Below the pieces are notes generated by a model. It was given only the letters and a program-made list of their open reading frames with translations. It was not told the DNA's origin and did not search any database. Shown here piece after piece: positions 1-8,141 of a stretch of DNA of 37,133 bases. The number at the start of each line of letters is the position of its first letter. The stretch's first letter is position 1. A program made the position numbers and the translations under genes. This stretch comes from Pseudonocardia oroxyli. GTDB lineage: Bacteria; Actinomycetota; Actinomycetes; Mycobacteriales; Pseudonocardiaceae. The DNA lies in assembly GCF_900102195.1 (NCBI RefSeq), contig NZ_FNBE01000023.1, positions 1 through 37,133 on the forward strand. The letters are read 5' to 3'.

Positions 1-1
1 C

Positions 2-370
2 CAGGTCGCCGTCGGCCGCGACGGGCCCGGGCGGCCCCGCCGACGCCCCGACCGGGTGTTGGCGGACAAGGCCTACTCCCACCCCTCGACCCGGGCGGCG
101 CTGCGGCAGCGCAGGATCGCTTTCACCAGCCCGGAACGGGTCGATCAGATCAACCATCGTCTGCGCAAAGGCTCCCGCGGTGGGCGCCCACCAGGGTTCG
201 ACCCCGAGCTCTACGCCGACCGCAACGTGGTCGAGCGCTGTTTCAACCGGCTCAAGCAGTTCCGGGCGCTGGCCACCCGCTACGCGAAGCGGGTGGCCTA
301 CTACCGCTCGGAGATCACCATCGCCGCCATCATGTTGTGGCTGCGTGCCGACCTACAGGACACGCCCTAG
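2..370 (+). CDS. IS5-type transposase, C-terminal part (runs off left edge)
   Basis: This is the C-terminal end of a DDE transposase of the IS5 type. The frame is open from base 2 with no start in the window, so the N-terminal half lies to the left. Visible features are LADKAYSHPSTR, the GGRPPGFDPELY stretch and RNVVERCFNRLKQ, where the last DDE glutamate sits in the family's conserved Y-(2)-R-(3)-E-(6)-K-like motif. The stop is TAG at 368-370. The element's right inverted repeat should lie in the next few tens of bases but cannot be identified without the left end. The transposase fits the rearranged DNA that follows. Confidence 0.8.
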   Translation, partial: QVAVGRDGPGRPRRRPDRVLADKAYSHPSTRAALRQRRIAFTSPERVDQINHRLRKGSRGGRPPGFDPELYADRNVVERCFNRLKQFRALATRYAKRVAYYRSEITIAAIMLWLRADLQDTP

Positions 371-893
371 CCCGGTCTTTTCGGGTCGGTGGTGGTGCCG
401 CGCCTCGGTCGGCCACCGGTCTCAGCTCGCCTCGGAGTCGAAGTATGGGTAGATCAGCCGCAGGTGAAGGGAGAAGGTCCGAAGCGTCGCCTCGAGCTCG
501 GTCTGTCGGCTGGCGTCGTGGTCGAGCACGGGTCCCAGCACGGACCGGACGAAACATTCCACGGTCCGCTCCGCGCGCCTCGCGGAGGTGCACGCTTGAA
601 CAATCTATTCGGGCCTCACCAAGAAGATGCGCCTCGTGCTGCTCACCCGAGACGTGTCCTGGGGCCTAAAGCCGCTTTGAGCCGAATCGCGCGGATCTGG
701 TCGTTCGCTGCTCTGGTGAACGAGGGTGTCGGAAGAGCACGAGCAGACACTCGCTCGCATACCTGATCGCTTGGTGAGCTCAGCCGCCGCCCGGCGCGGC
801 AACCTTCTGCGGCAGCCTCTCCAAGAGGCCAGCCTCGTCAGGCGCGGATCGCCCTAGGGTCCATCAGCAGGATGTCGAGGACAGGAGGCCGGT
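371..893. other. Intergenic stretch with one decayed gene fragment
   Basis: No intact gene is seen here. Bases 422-604 on the minus strand resemble the end of a PucR-type regulator (separate entry). The rest shows nothing recognisable apart from the ribosome binding site (CAGGAGG, about 881-887) of the next gene. Confidence 0.5.
422..604 (-). pseudogene. PucR/CdaR-type regulator remnant
   Basis: A short minus-strand frame, bounded by a stop at 605-607 and ending at 424-422, reads ECFVRSVLGPVLDHDASRQ followed by TELEATLRTF. PucR-family regulators have this kind of segment (LGPLLDHD, then a TLRAY-like stretch) just before their C-terminal helix-turn-helix. Here the expected HTH is missing and is replaced by a short unrelated tail. 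No start codon is present. It is most likely a truncated fragment left beside the insertion sequence. The match rests on one short motif, so a chance resemblance cannot be excluded. Confidence 0.35.
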
Positions 894-2783
894 GTGGGCG
901 CGTACGAGGACGTTTTCCGGGCCAGCGTGGAGGACCGGGAGGGGTTCTGGTTGCGGGCGGCGGAGGCCCTGGAGTGGCACCGGTCGCCGACGAAGGCCCT
1001 GGACGAGTCGAACCCGCCGTTCTACCGGTGGTTTCCCGACGGAGAGCTCAATGTGGCGCACAACGCGCTGGACCGACACGTCGAGGCGGGTCGGGGCGAG
1101 CAGGCGGCGTTGATCTACGACTCGCCCGTGACCGACACCAGGCGGACCTACACCTACGCGAAGCTGCGCGACGAAGTCGCCACCTTCGCCGGGGTCCTGC
1201 GTGAGCTGGGCGTGGGGCCCGGGGACCGCGTGGTGATCTACATGCCGATGGTGCCCGAGGCGGTGGTCGCGATGCTGGCCTGCGCCCGGCTGGGCGCGGT
1301 GCACTCCGTGGTGTTCGGCGGGTTCGCGGCCAAGGAGCTCGCGGTCCGGATCGACGACGCCACGCCGAAGGTTGTGGTGTCGGCCTCGTGTGGGATCGAG
1401 GGCAAGCGGGTCATCGAGTACAAGCCGCTGCTGGACAAGGCGATCGAGCTGTCGACGCACAAGCCGGAGAAGCAGGTGATCCTGCAGCGCCCGCAGGCCG
1501 GGGCGGCGATGGGCCCGAACGACGTGGACTGGACCGACGCCGCCGCGAAGGCCTCGCCCGCGGACCCGGTGCCGGTGCGCTCCACCGATCCGCTCTACAT
1601 CCTCTACACGTCCGGGACGACCGGGAAGCCCAAGGGTGTGGTCCGCGACGGCGGCGGCTACGCCACCGCGTTGGCCTGGTCGATGCCGAACGTCTACGAC
1701 GTCGGGCCCGGCCAGACGATCTTCACCGCCTCCGACGTCGGGTGGGTGGTCGGGCACTCCTACATCGTCTACGCGCCGCTGCTGGCCGGGGCGACCACGA
1801 TCCTGTACGAGGGCAAGCCGGTCGGCACTCCCGACGCGGGGCAGTTCTGGCGGGTGATGTCCGAGTACGGCGTGCGGAGCATGTTCACCGCGCCGACCGC
1901 GTTCCGGGCACTGAAGAAGGAGGATCCGAACGGCGAGTACGCGCGCAAGTACGACCTGTCGGGGCTGAAGTACCTGTTCCTGGCGGGGGAGCGGCTGGAC
2001 CCGGAGACCTTCCGGTGGGCGTCGGAGCTGCTGAAGATCCCGGTGATCGACAACTGGTGGCAGACCGAGACCGGCTGGCCGATCGTGTCCAACCCGGCCG
2101 GGATGGAGCTGCTGGAGATCAAGCCCGGCTCGCCGACACGGCCGCTGCCGGGCTGGGACGTCCAGGTCCTCGACGCCGACGGGCGCGAGCTCCCGGCCGG
2201 TGAGGACGGCGCGATCGTGGCCAAGCTGCCGCTGCCGCCCGGCGCGTTCCCGACACTGTGGAACGACGACGAGCGGTTCGTGAAGTCCTATATGTCGGCG
2301 TTCCCCGGCTACTACCTCACCGGCGACGGCGGCCGGGTCGACTCCGACGGCTATGTGTTCGTCATGGGCCGCACGGACGACGTCATCAACGTCGCCGGGC
2401 ACCGGCTGTCCACCGGCGGCATGGAGGAGGTCTTGGCCTCGCACCCGGACGTGGCCGAGTGCGCGGTCATCGGCGTCGCGGACCAGATGAAGGGCCAGAT
2501 CCCCCGCGGGTTCGTGGTGCTCAAGGCCGGCGTGGACGCCGCCTCGGAGGGGTACGAGGACAAGCTGCGCGCCGAGCTGGTCCAGATGGTGCGCGACCAG
2601 ATCGGCGCCGTCGCCTCGTTGAAGGAGGTTGCCATCGTCCCGGGGCTGCCCAAGACCCGCTCCGGGAAGATCCTGCGCAAGACCATGCGCGGCATCGCCG
2701 ACGGCGCCGACGAGCCGGTGCCCTCTACCATCGAGAGCGTCGACGTCCTCGACGCCCTGCGGCCGGTGCTGCGAAAGGACTAG
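894..2783 (+). CDS. prpE: Propionyl/acetyl-CoA synthetase (PrpE/ACSS3 type)
   Basis: A 629-residue AMP-forming short-chain acyl-CoA synthetase that converts propionate or acetate plus CoA and ATP into the acyl-CoA. The adenylate-forming motif LYILYTSGTTGKPKGVV lies near residues 232-248, followed by NWWQTETGWPI, the YYLTGDGG hinge region and the C-terminal TRSGKILRK with the catalytic lysine near 592. Length and order of motifs match the PrpE/ACSS3 group, and the FGGFAAKEL and ASCGIEGKRVIEYKPLLD segments favour propionate over acetate. The GTG start is supported by CAGGAGG six bases upstream. It stands alone on the plus strand, but propionyl-CoA and acetyl-CoA are plausible end products of the catabolic cluster to its right. 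Confidence 0.9.
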   Translation: MGAYEDVFRASVEDREGFWLRAAEALEWHRSPTKALDESNPPFYRWFPDGELNVAHNALDRHVEAGRGEQAALIYDSPVTDTRRTYTYAKLRDEVATFAGVLRELGVGPGDRVVIYMPMVPEAVVAMLACARLGAVHSVVFGGFAAKELAVRIDDATPKVVVSASCGIEGKRVIEYKPLLDKAIELSTHKPEKQVILQRPQAGAAMGPNDVDWTDAAAKASPADPVPVRSTDPLYILYTSGTTGKPKGVVRDGGGYATALAWSMPNVYDVGPGQTIFTASDVGWVVGHSYIVYAPLLAGATTILYEGKPVGTPDAGQFWRVMSEYGVRSMFTAPTAFRALKKEDPNGEYARKYDLSGLKYLFLAGERLDPETFRWASELLKIPVIDNWWQTETGWPIVSNPAGMELLEIKPGSPTRPLPGWDVQVLDADGRELPAGEDGAIVAKLPLPPGAFPTLWNDDERFVKSYMSAFPGYYLTGDGGRVDSDGYVFVMGRTDDVINVAGHRLSTGGMEEVLASHPDVAECAVIGVADQMKGQIPRGFVVLKAGVDAASEGYEDKLRAELVQMVRDQIGAVASLKEVAIVPGLPKTRSGKILRKTMRGIADGADEPVPSTIESVDVLDALRPVLRKD

Positions 2784-3061
2784 CGCAGGGCGGTCCGTCG
2801 ATCCGTTGCGGGCAGGTGCCGAGGCGGTCTCCGAGTTCGAGAGATCCGTCCTCGACCTGGGTGTCGCGACTGTGCGAGTCGTCGTGGTGTGGCTTTCGAG
2901 CAGACGCTCCAGGTCGGGTGATGTCCGCGTGATGGCGAGGGCTGGTCCAGGGCGAGACCGCCCCGGCGCCTCGAATGCGCCGCTTCGCCTGTCGGTGCCT
3001 GCCGGAGAGGGCGTCGTGCACCGACCGAGACGCTCAAGGACCGCTGGTGTAAGGCCTGGCC

Positions 3062-3480
3062 CACGGCGGCGAGTCCGGTATCGCCTCCACCTACATCGCC
3101 GAGCTCGGCCTGCCACGTGTTGGGGCCCGTGGTCGAGCTCGATCTGGGTCAGTGTGACCCTCGGTGATGGCGGCGACGCGGCCCAGCATCCTGCTTACCG
3201 ACGGCTTCCCCGCCGACACGATGGCGGATTGCGACTGGTGGGTCGGGTCCGTGGTCGGTGGGCTCCTCGGGTTCGCACCCTTGTGGCTGCGCCGCCGCGC
3301 GGAGGAGCCCCCGGCGTTCGAGGCAGCGCCACCGACTCGGCGCTGCCCGCCCCGCGAGCCGGGCCGTGATTCTCCACACCGCAATGCGCATCATCGGGTT
3401 CTCCGCCACCACCAGCGCGACCCACCACACCTGGGTCACCGAGGTCGAGCGCCGGGGCGTCGCCCACGCCCGGAACCTCT
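3062..3480 (+). pseudogene. Decayed MHS-family MFS transporter
   Basis: Three frames carry pieces of one metabolite:H+ symporter in the right order. Frame one at 3062 reads HGGESGIASTYIAELGLPR, the family's GGE-TYIAE loop. The next frame reads WSSSIWVSVTL. A frame from about 3188 reads DWWVGSVVGGLLGFAPLWLR followed by RRAEEPPAF, the end of TM6 and the cytoplasmic loop. A last frame reads SRAVILHTAMRIIGFS, the start of TM7. Both ends of the protein are missing. At least three frameshifts make function impossible. It may once have imported the carboxylic acid activated by the synthetase upstream. Bases 2784-3061 hold nothing recognisable. Confidence 0.6.
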
Positions 3481-3500
3481 TCCCTTCTCACCGGCTCCGG

Positions 3501-3818
3501 TCAGGTCGGGGAGGTCTCGCTCTGCATGGAGAGCCATGTGACACCGCTCGGTTCGAGAACCTCGGCCACGATGGCCTGGTGGCGAGGATGGTCGAGATAC
3601 GCCGCGAACGCGTCGACATCGGGGAAGGTCGTGGACAGGGAGGAGTCGGCCACGCGAGGGTTGTCGGGATCGCGAAGTCCCAAGTCGGTCGTGATCGTGA
3701 CCGGGCCTGCGGTCGGTGGGGCGTCAGCCGCGAACTCGCGCAGGGCGGCGACGAACTCGGCCTGCTGCGCGGGGTCGAGCGGCCGCGGGAGACGGAACAG
3801 GACGGTGTGTGACAGCAT
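3501..3818 (-). CDS. Dabb (stress-responsive alpha/beta-barrel) domain protein
   Basis: A 105-residue protein with one Dabb/dimeric alpha-beta barrel domain. It starts MLSHTVLFRLP, the typical first strand of the family, and contains DVDAFAAYLDHPRHQAIV, the common helix with the Y-x3-P-x-H pattern near residues 69-86. Proteins of this fold form dimers and occur beside catabolic genes; some act as small isomerases or lyases, most have no known reaction. It lies 41 bases downstream of the 3-hydroxybutyrate dehydrogenase-like gene on the same strand and is probably co-transcribed with it. Confidence 0.8.
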   Translation of the reverse strand: MLSHTVLFRLPRPLDPAQQAEFVAALREFAADAPPTAGPVTITTDLGLRDPDNPRVADSSLSTTFPDVDAFAAYLDHPRHQAIVAEVLEPSGVTWLSMQSETSPT

Positions 3819-3859
3819 CGGTCATTCCTCGGATCGTGCCGGGTCGGATCGCGTTCGCG

Positions 3860-4606
3860 CTACTGCGCGCTCCAGCCGCCGTCCATGACCCAGGACGAAC
3901 CCGTGGCCATTCCGGCCGCGTCCGAGGCCAGCCACGTCACGAGTTCCGCGACATCGTCCGGCTCGATCAGACGCTTGATGGCGCTGCGCTCCAGCAGGAC
4001 GGTCTGCAGCACCTCGTCGGCCGAGATCTTGTGCACGGCGGCCTGATCGGCGATCTGGCCTTCGACGAGCGGTGTTCGGACGTAGCCGGGATTGACGCAG
4101 TTGCTGGTCACGTTGTGGGGTCCGCCCTCGGCGGCCACGACCTTCGACATGCCCTCGATGGCGTGTTTGGCGGCGACGTAGGCGACCTTGAACGGCGACG
4201 CCCGCAGGCCGTGGACCGATGAGATGTTGATGACTCGGCCGAAGTTCTGCGCGTACATGTGGGGGAGAGCGGCACGGACGAGCAGGAAGGGCGCCTCGAG
4301 CATCAGTCGGATCATCGCCCGAAACCGCTCCGGAGGGAACTCCTCGATGGGGCTGACTGTCTGAATGCCCGCATTGTTGACGAGGATGTCCACCGAGAGG
4401 TCGAGGGTCTCGAGGGGCGTCACGTCGAGGAGGTCGACCTCCCACGCCTCGCCGCCGATCGACGCCGCGACCTCGTGAGCGCGGTCCCCGTCCCGGTCGG
4501 CGACCGTGACCTTCGCCCCCTGGGCTGCGAGCGCCCGAGCGCACGCGGCTCCGATGCCTCCCCCGGCCCCGGTCACGAGCGCGGTGCGCCCGGTCAGGTC
4601 AGCCAT
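3860..4606 (-). CDS. SDR, 3-hydroxybutyrate dehydrogenase-like
   Basis: A 248-residue short-chain dehydrogenase. The cofactor motif TGAGGGIGAACARAL is at the N-terminus, NNAG follows, and the catalytic Ser-Tyr-Lys triad is visible in INISSVHG and AYVAAKHAIEG. The late segment NPGYVRTPLVEGQIADQA is characteristic of D-3-hydroxybutyrate dehydrogenases, which oxidise 3-hydroxybutyrate to acetoacetate with NAD+. The ATG at 4606 is chosen because GGAGGAG sits seven bases before it; a longer frame reaches 4675 but has no ribosome binding site. It is transcribed with the Dabb gene. Substrate assignment is by family resemblance; another beta-hydroxy acid is possible. Confidence 0.8.
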   Translation of the reverse strand: MADLTGRTALVTGAGGGIGAACARALAAQGAKVTVADRDGDRAHEVAASIGGEAWEVDLLDVTPLETLDLSVDILVNNAGIQTVSPIEEFPPERFRAMIRLMLEAPFLLVRAALPHMYAQNFGRVINISSVHGLRASPFKVAYVAAKHAIEGMSKVVAAEGGPHNVTSNCVNPGYVRTPLVEGQIADQAAVHKISADEVLQTVLLERSAIKRLIEPDDVAELVTWLASDAAGMATGSSWVMDGGWSAQ

Positions 4607-4834
4607 GTCGGTTCTCCTCCGTTCATCCCGTCGACTCGCGTCTCGCGAGCAGCCGCCGCCGCGTCGCTGCGACACCGAGAACGTCGGGTTCGATGCTGGT
4701 GATCTCGCTCGTGCACGTGGCGCGAGCGATCAATTCTCTGGTGGTCGGCCGTGACATTCAGGCGGGGGAAACGCCGGAGAGGTCAATCCGGGAGCGGCGA
4801 CCGGGGGCCGGTCCGCTCGTTGGAATATGCCCGA

Positions 4835-5200
4835 TCACGCCAGACCGCATTTCGCCGCCACATACGCGAGCTCCGTGCGGTTGGACACCGAGAACTTCGC
4901 CATGAGCGCACCGAGGTGCCATTTCACCGTGGTGTGTGCGATGCCGAGACGATCGGCGATCTGCTGGTTGGTGAGCCCGCGGGCGACGGCCTGCAGTACC
5001 TGTCGCTGTCGGCGGGTGAGGAGCGGCAGGTACGCCACCTGGTCGGCCACGTTCGCGTGCACAGGCTTCGTCCGAGGAGGGCGCTGCGCCTGGTACAAGA
5101 TTGCTCCCTTGGTCCGCTGGTCACCCCGACAGCGGGTCATGTGCGGTCTGCGCCCGCTGTTGGGGGTCGTCTCATTTCGGTGTGGCGGTGCGCGCGGCAC
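4835..5200 (-). CDS. Short LuxR-type HTH regulator
   Basis: A 121-residue protein whose last 65 residues are a complete LuxR/GerE helix-turn-helix: LTRRQRQVLQAVARGLTNQQ, IADRLGIAHTTVKWHLG, then a closing helix. The N-terminal 55 residues show no receiver, GAF or ATPase domain. It could be a stand-alone DNA-binding protein or the surviving end of a larger regulator. Neither the GTG at 5200 nor an internal ATG at 5140 has a clear ribosome binding site. It lies upstream of and in line with the SDR-Dabb pair, and the operator-like palindrome at 5402-5418 is about 200 bases upstream. Confidence 0.5.
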   Translation of the reverse strand: MPRAPPHRNETTPNSGRRPHMTRCRGDQRTKGAILYQAQRPPRTKPVHANVADQVAYLPLLTRRQRQVLQAVARGLTNQQIADRLGIAHTTVKWHLGALMAKFSVSNRTELAYVAAKCGLA

Positions 5201-5535
5201 ATGCCGGATGAAGGCCTACCTCGGTCATCGACCGAGCCGATTCGAGACGGTATTTCGATCGTCGCTTTTCGTGATTCATCGCTGCAGTCGGGTGGGGTGC
5301 GGCACTCATCTCTGAGTGTTGTTGAGTCGTACCTGCCGTCTCGCACTACGACTACAGCTGACCGGGTCCGGTAAGTGTGACACGTGCTCGATCGCGCTCC
5401 TTGTAGCATTCTGCGACAGCATTTTCCTGGAGTCGTGGGCCCCTCGTTCTCCACGACCCCAGGCGCCTCCCGTCGCTGCCGTCGGGCGAACCGGGATGTT
5501 GTGGCCGCCGCAGGCACCCGATATCCCGGTCCCGG
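5201..5535. other. Intergenic region with one operator-like palindrome
   Basis: The only structured elements seen in these 335 bases are the 17-bp palindrome at 5402-5418 and a long-loop inverted repeat CCGGGAT/ATCCCGG (5491-5497 and 5523-5529), which could weakly terminate the leftward chimeric gene. No coding remnant is recognised. Confidence 0.4.
5402..5418. promoter_or_regulatory. Operator-like palindrome, copy 1
   Basis: TGTAGCATTCTGCGACA forms a 7-3-7 inverted repeat in which six of seven arm positions pair. The same pattern recurs at 9487, 9527 and 14483. This copy is upstream of the leftward LuxR-SDR-Dabb set. Confidence 0.6.
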
Positions 5536-6177
5536 TCAGGCGAGATGCCCGGCGTCGACGACGAGTGTGGTGCCGGTGATGTACCGAGCCTCGTCCGAGG
5601 CCAGGAACAACACCGCGTTGCTGATGTCCTGCGGCTGGTAGCCGACGGCGAGGCGGTTCCAGCGGTCGTAGACGGAGTCGGAGATCCGGGCGGTGCCGAC
5701 GTTGTCGAACGGGTTCATCGAGGCGAGCACCCGGAACGTCGACTCCGCCCGCAGGGTCCCGACCGGGGGCACGGTCACCGCGCGCTCGGCCATCGCGCCC
5801 AGCAGGACGTTGAGCGTGTCCTCCGGCGCCCGGTTGAGCTCCTCGATGTAGAGGAACCCGCCGGTACGCATCGCCTCGACCAGCGGGCCGGGCACGAAGT
5901 TCTCCGCGGAGTAGTCCTCGGCCAGGACCCGGGCGGGGTTGTGGTGGCCGACCAGGCGGGCCGGGGTGAGCTCGGCGTTGCCCTCCACCAACACGAACGG
6001 CACACCCCAGTGCTCGGTGATCGCGCGCAGCATCGTGGACTTCGACGTCCCCGGCGGGCCCTCCAACAGCACGTCCCGACCCGCGGCCACCGCCGCCAAC
6101 ACCAGCGTCAGCTCGCGCTCGCGCCCGACCACCGCCTCGGCGATCGCCGCTCTCGTGTCCTGAAGTGTCGTGGTCAC
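5536..6177 (-). pseudogene. MoxR ATPase fragment joined in frame to an SDR tail
   Basis: The first 180 residues from the GTG at 6177 are a MoxR-type AAA+ ATPase: Walker A LLEGPPGTSKST, Walker B GGFLYIEELNRAPED, and NPFDNVGTARISDSVYDR near the sensor region. At RLAVGYQ, about 5635, the sequence switches without losing frame to PQDISNAVLFLASDEARYIT and a VDAGHLA ending, which is the C-terminus of an SDR. The MoxR lid domain and the whole Rossmann core of the SDR are absent. The tail closely resembles the same segment of the SDR at 13391-14224. Neither half should be functional as its own family. It is best read as a deletion or recombination scar; expression as a chimera is possible but unsupported. 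Confidence 0.75.
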
Positions 6178-6227
6178 CGGGGAACCCCCAGCTCGGTGTG
6201 CCGCCTGCACTCGAGGCGGACGTCGGA

Positions 6228-7385
6228 TCAGTCGCCGGCGACTGCGACCGAACGCGTCGCCGATGCTGCGATCGTCCGCGCGACGTTCATCGCTGAAGAA
6301 AGCCGGGCCTCGGCGGGCGGCGACTGGGCGGCGAGGGCGGCCGTCGCGCTCGTTCCACGGCGAGGGTCCGCCGCCACGTCGTGTCGGCAGAGATCGTCGA
6401 AGATGCCGGAAGCGATGATCTCCGCCCCCCGCGGTGGCACCGCGTTCGGACGTAGGAGCCCGCATGACGAGGTCCCGCCCAGGCCTCGCAGATAGATGAT
6501 GACGCCGAGTCCGGAGTCACCGAAGGTGCGCAAAGCCTCGCTCAGCTCGCTGTGGCAGGTGCACGAGGCTGCGCCGAAGACATCGCCGAGTAGGCATTCG
6601 TGGTGAATGTGGACCGGTACCTCGGGATCGACCCGGCCCGCGGTGAGCACCAAGTGCTCGGTTCCGGTGAGTTGCTCCCGGTAGCCCAGGGCGCGGAATG
6701 TGCCGTATGACGTCGGCATGGCGGTCTCCGCGACCCGGACCAAGCGGGCTTCGTGCTCGGTCCGGTACTCGACGATGTCGGCGACGGAGAGAAGGACAAG
6801 GCCATGCTCGTCGGCGAAGCGCACGAGCTCGTCGCCGCGGGCCATCTCACCCGGACGCTCTGCGGAGACGATCTCGCACAACGCCCCGGCGGGAGCCAGC
6901 CCAGCCAGGCGGGCCAGGTCTACCGCCGACTCCGTGTGGCCGGGTCGTTCGAGCACCCCGTTCGGACGTGCCCGCAGCGGTACGACGTGACCTGGGCGGA
7001 CGAAGTCCTGCGGCAGCGCGTCGGCGGAACCCAGTGCGGCGATCGTCGCGGCGCGCGACGCGGCCGAGATGCCCGTGCCGGTCCCCTTCAGGTCGACCGT
7101 CACCTGATAGGCGGTCTGGTAATGGTCCCGGTTGTCGTGCGTCATCGGGGTGAGGCCGAGTCTGTCGCACGTCTCGCCTGGGAGGGCGACACACAGGAAG
7201 CCGGATGTGTGTCTGACCGTGAACGCGACCAGCTCCGGGGTCGCGAGTTCGGCGGCGAAGATGAGGTCACCCTCGTTCTCACGCTGTTCGTCGTCGGTCA
7301 CGACGACGGCTTCGCCCGCCCGCAGGGCCGCCAGGGCGGCGCGCATGCGTTGTGTCGATGTGGTGGTCGGAAAGCGTCTTGTCAC
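6228..7385 (-). CDS. ribBA: RibBA-like riboflavin enzyme with degenerate GTP cyclohydrolase II domain
   Basis: A 385-residue protein. Its N-terminal half is a good 3,4-dihydroxy-2-butanone-4-phosphate synthase (RibB), which makes the four-carbon riboflavin precursor from ribulose 5-phosphate: VVVTDDEQRENEGDLIFAAE carries the acidic metal-binding loop, and RPGHVVPLRARPNGVLERPG and TESAVDL follow. The C-terminal half starts as GTP cyclohydrolase II with the three zinc cysteines (HHECLLGDVFGAASCTC). The EGRGIGL segment then reads LGGTSSCGL, the region with the catalytic Asp/Arg pair is largely deleted, and the usual end is replaced by a low-complexity tail. RibB activity is likely, RibA activity doubtful. 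The GTG at 7385 lies 37 bases after the flavin reductase gene, so they form an operon that would support flavin supply. Confidence 0.75.
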   Translation of the reverse strand: MTRRFPTTTSTQRMRAALAALRAGEAVVVTDDEQRENEGDLIFAAELATPELVAFTVRHTSGFLCVALPGETCDRLGLTPMTHDNRDHYQTAYQVTVDLKGTGTGISAASRAATIAALGSADALPQDFVRPGHVVPLRARPNGVLERPGHTESAVDLARLAGLAPAGALCEIVSAERPGEMARGDELVRFADEHGLVLLSVADIVEYRTEHEARLVRVAETAMPTSYGTFRALGYREQLTGTEHLVLTAGRVDPEVPVHIHHECLLGDVFGAASCTCHSELSEALRTFGDSGLGVIIYLRGLGGTSSCGLLRPNAVPPRGAEIIASGIFDDLCRHDVAADPRRGTSATAALAAQSPPAEARLSSAMNVARTIAASATRSVAVAGD

Positions 7386-7422
7386 CGGAGGTCTCTGTTC
7401 TTCTAGCGGAGCGGCCGTGTTC

Positions 7423-7923
7423 TCAGGTCGTGGCGAGTCGGCGGAATCGACTTCCGTGGAAGACGAGCGGCTCGGTCTCCGGGTGCATGCGGATTCCGTG
7501 TATCCGGAGGAGGACCACGTCGTGGTCACCGGCGGGGATCTCGGCGTGCAGACTGCAGTCGAGCCACATCGTCGCCCCCTCGATGAAGACGCCGCCGTCG
7601 GCGTGCCCCGTCCAGTCGGTCCCGTCGAAACGACGAGCCGCGTCGCCTGCGAGCCGTCGGCAGACGTCCTCCTGGCCGAGGGCCAGGACGCTGAGGCCGA
7701 GGCGCCTACCCGTTCGCAGCAGGGGCCAGGTCGTCGACTCGTGGCGCATGTTGACCGAGACGAGCGGGGGCTCGACGGACACGGTCGTGAATGAACTGGC
7801 CGCCACACCCACGGGGAGGTCGTCGACCCGGGTGCAGACCGCGGCGACTCCGGAGGGGAAGGCACTGAAGGCGCGCCTCAGCTGTGTCTCGTCGACTACC
7901 GGATCGAACAAAGGGAAGTCCAT
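7423..7923 (-). CDS. Flavin reductase (HpaC/DszD-like)
   Basis: A 166-residue flavin reductase-like FMN-binding protein that reduces free FMN or FAD with NAD(P)H and hands it to a partner monooxygenase. The fold is recognisable from LRRAFSAFPSGVAAVCTRVD, GVAASSFTTVSVEPPLVSVN, DGTDWTG and a GDHDVVLLRIHG strand near the end. The ATG at 7923 fits the family N-terminus; no strong ribosome binding site precedes it. It is the first gene of a leftward pair with the RibBA-like gene and follows a strong hairpin. It is the obvious partner for the two LLM monooxygenases of the window. Whether it prefers FMN or FAD is not visible. Confidence 0.85.
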   Translation of the reverse strand: MDFPLFDPVVDETQLRRAFSAFPSGVAAVCTRVDDLPVGVAASSFTTVSVEPPLVSVNMRHESTTWPLLRTGRRLGLSVLALGQEDVCRRLAGDAARRFDGTDWTGHADGGVFIEGATMWLDCSLHAEIPAGDHDVVLLRIHGIRMHPETEPLVFHGSRFRRLATT

Positions 7924-8007
7924 TCGTGAGTGGCTCGCGTGGAAGGAGACGGCTGAGAGCGAGGGGGGCAGGCAGCTCGCGCGGGAACGGTGCCCCGCAG
8001 TGAGGCT

Positions 8008-8063
8008 CAGGAGCCGCCCGGCCGAACGCCGTTCACGGCGGGGGTTCGGTCGGGCGGCTCCTG
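8008..8063 (-). terminator. Long hairpin terminator
   Basis: A 20-bp stem with one mismatch (left arm 8008-8027 begins CAGGAGCCGCCCG; right arm 8044-8063) and a 16-base loop. It lies just after the stop of the leftward SMP-30 gene and before the flavin reductase start, so it separates the two transcription units. No clear T-run follows, as is common in high-GC actinobacteria. Confidence 0.75.
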
Positions 8064-8141
8064 AACCTCGGTCGCGCGCTCTCAGGGGATGCAGCCACAC
8101 TCGACCGAGACGGTGATCTCGTGCCGAGCGCTGCGGACAGG

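Noticed and set aside
864..3116. Long minus-strand open frame of 750 codons opposite the acyl-CoA synthetase
   Set aside because: It is the arginine/proline-rich antisense shadow of the high-GC synthetase gene and shows no family motif.
4661..4680. TCGCTGCGACA near the SDR start as a further operator
   Set aside because: The left arm TGTAGC is absent, so only a short half-site match remains.
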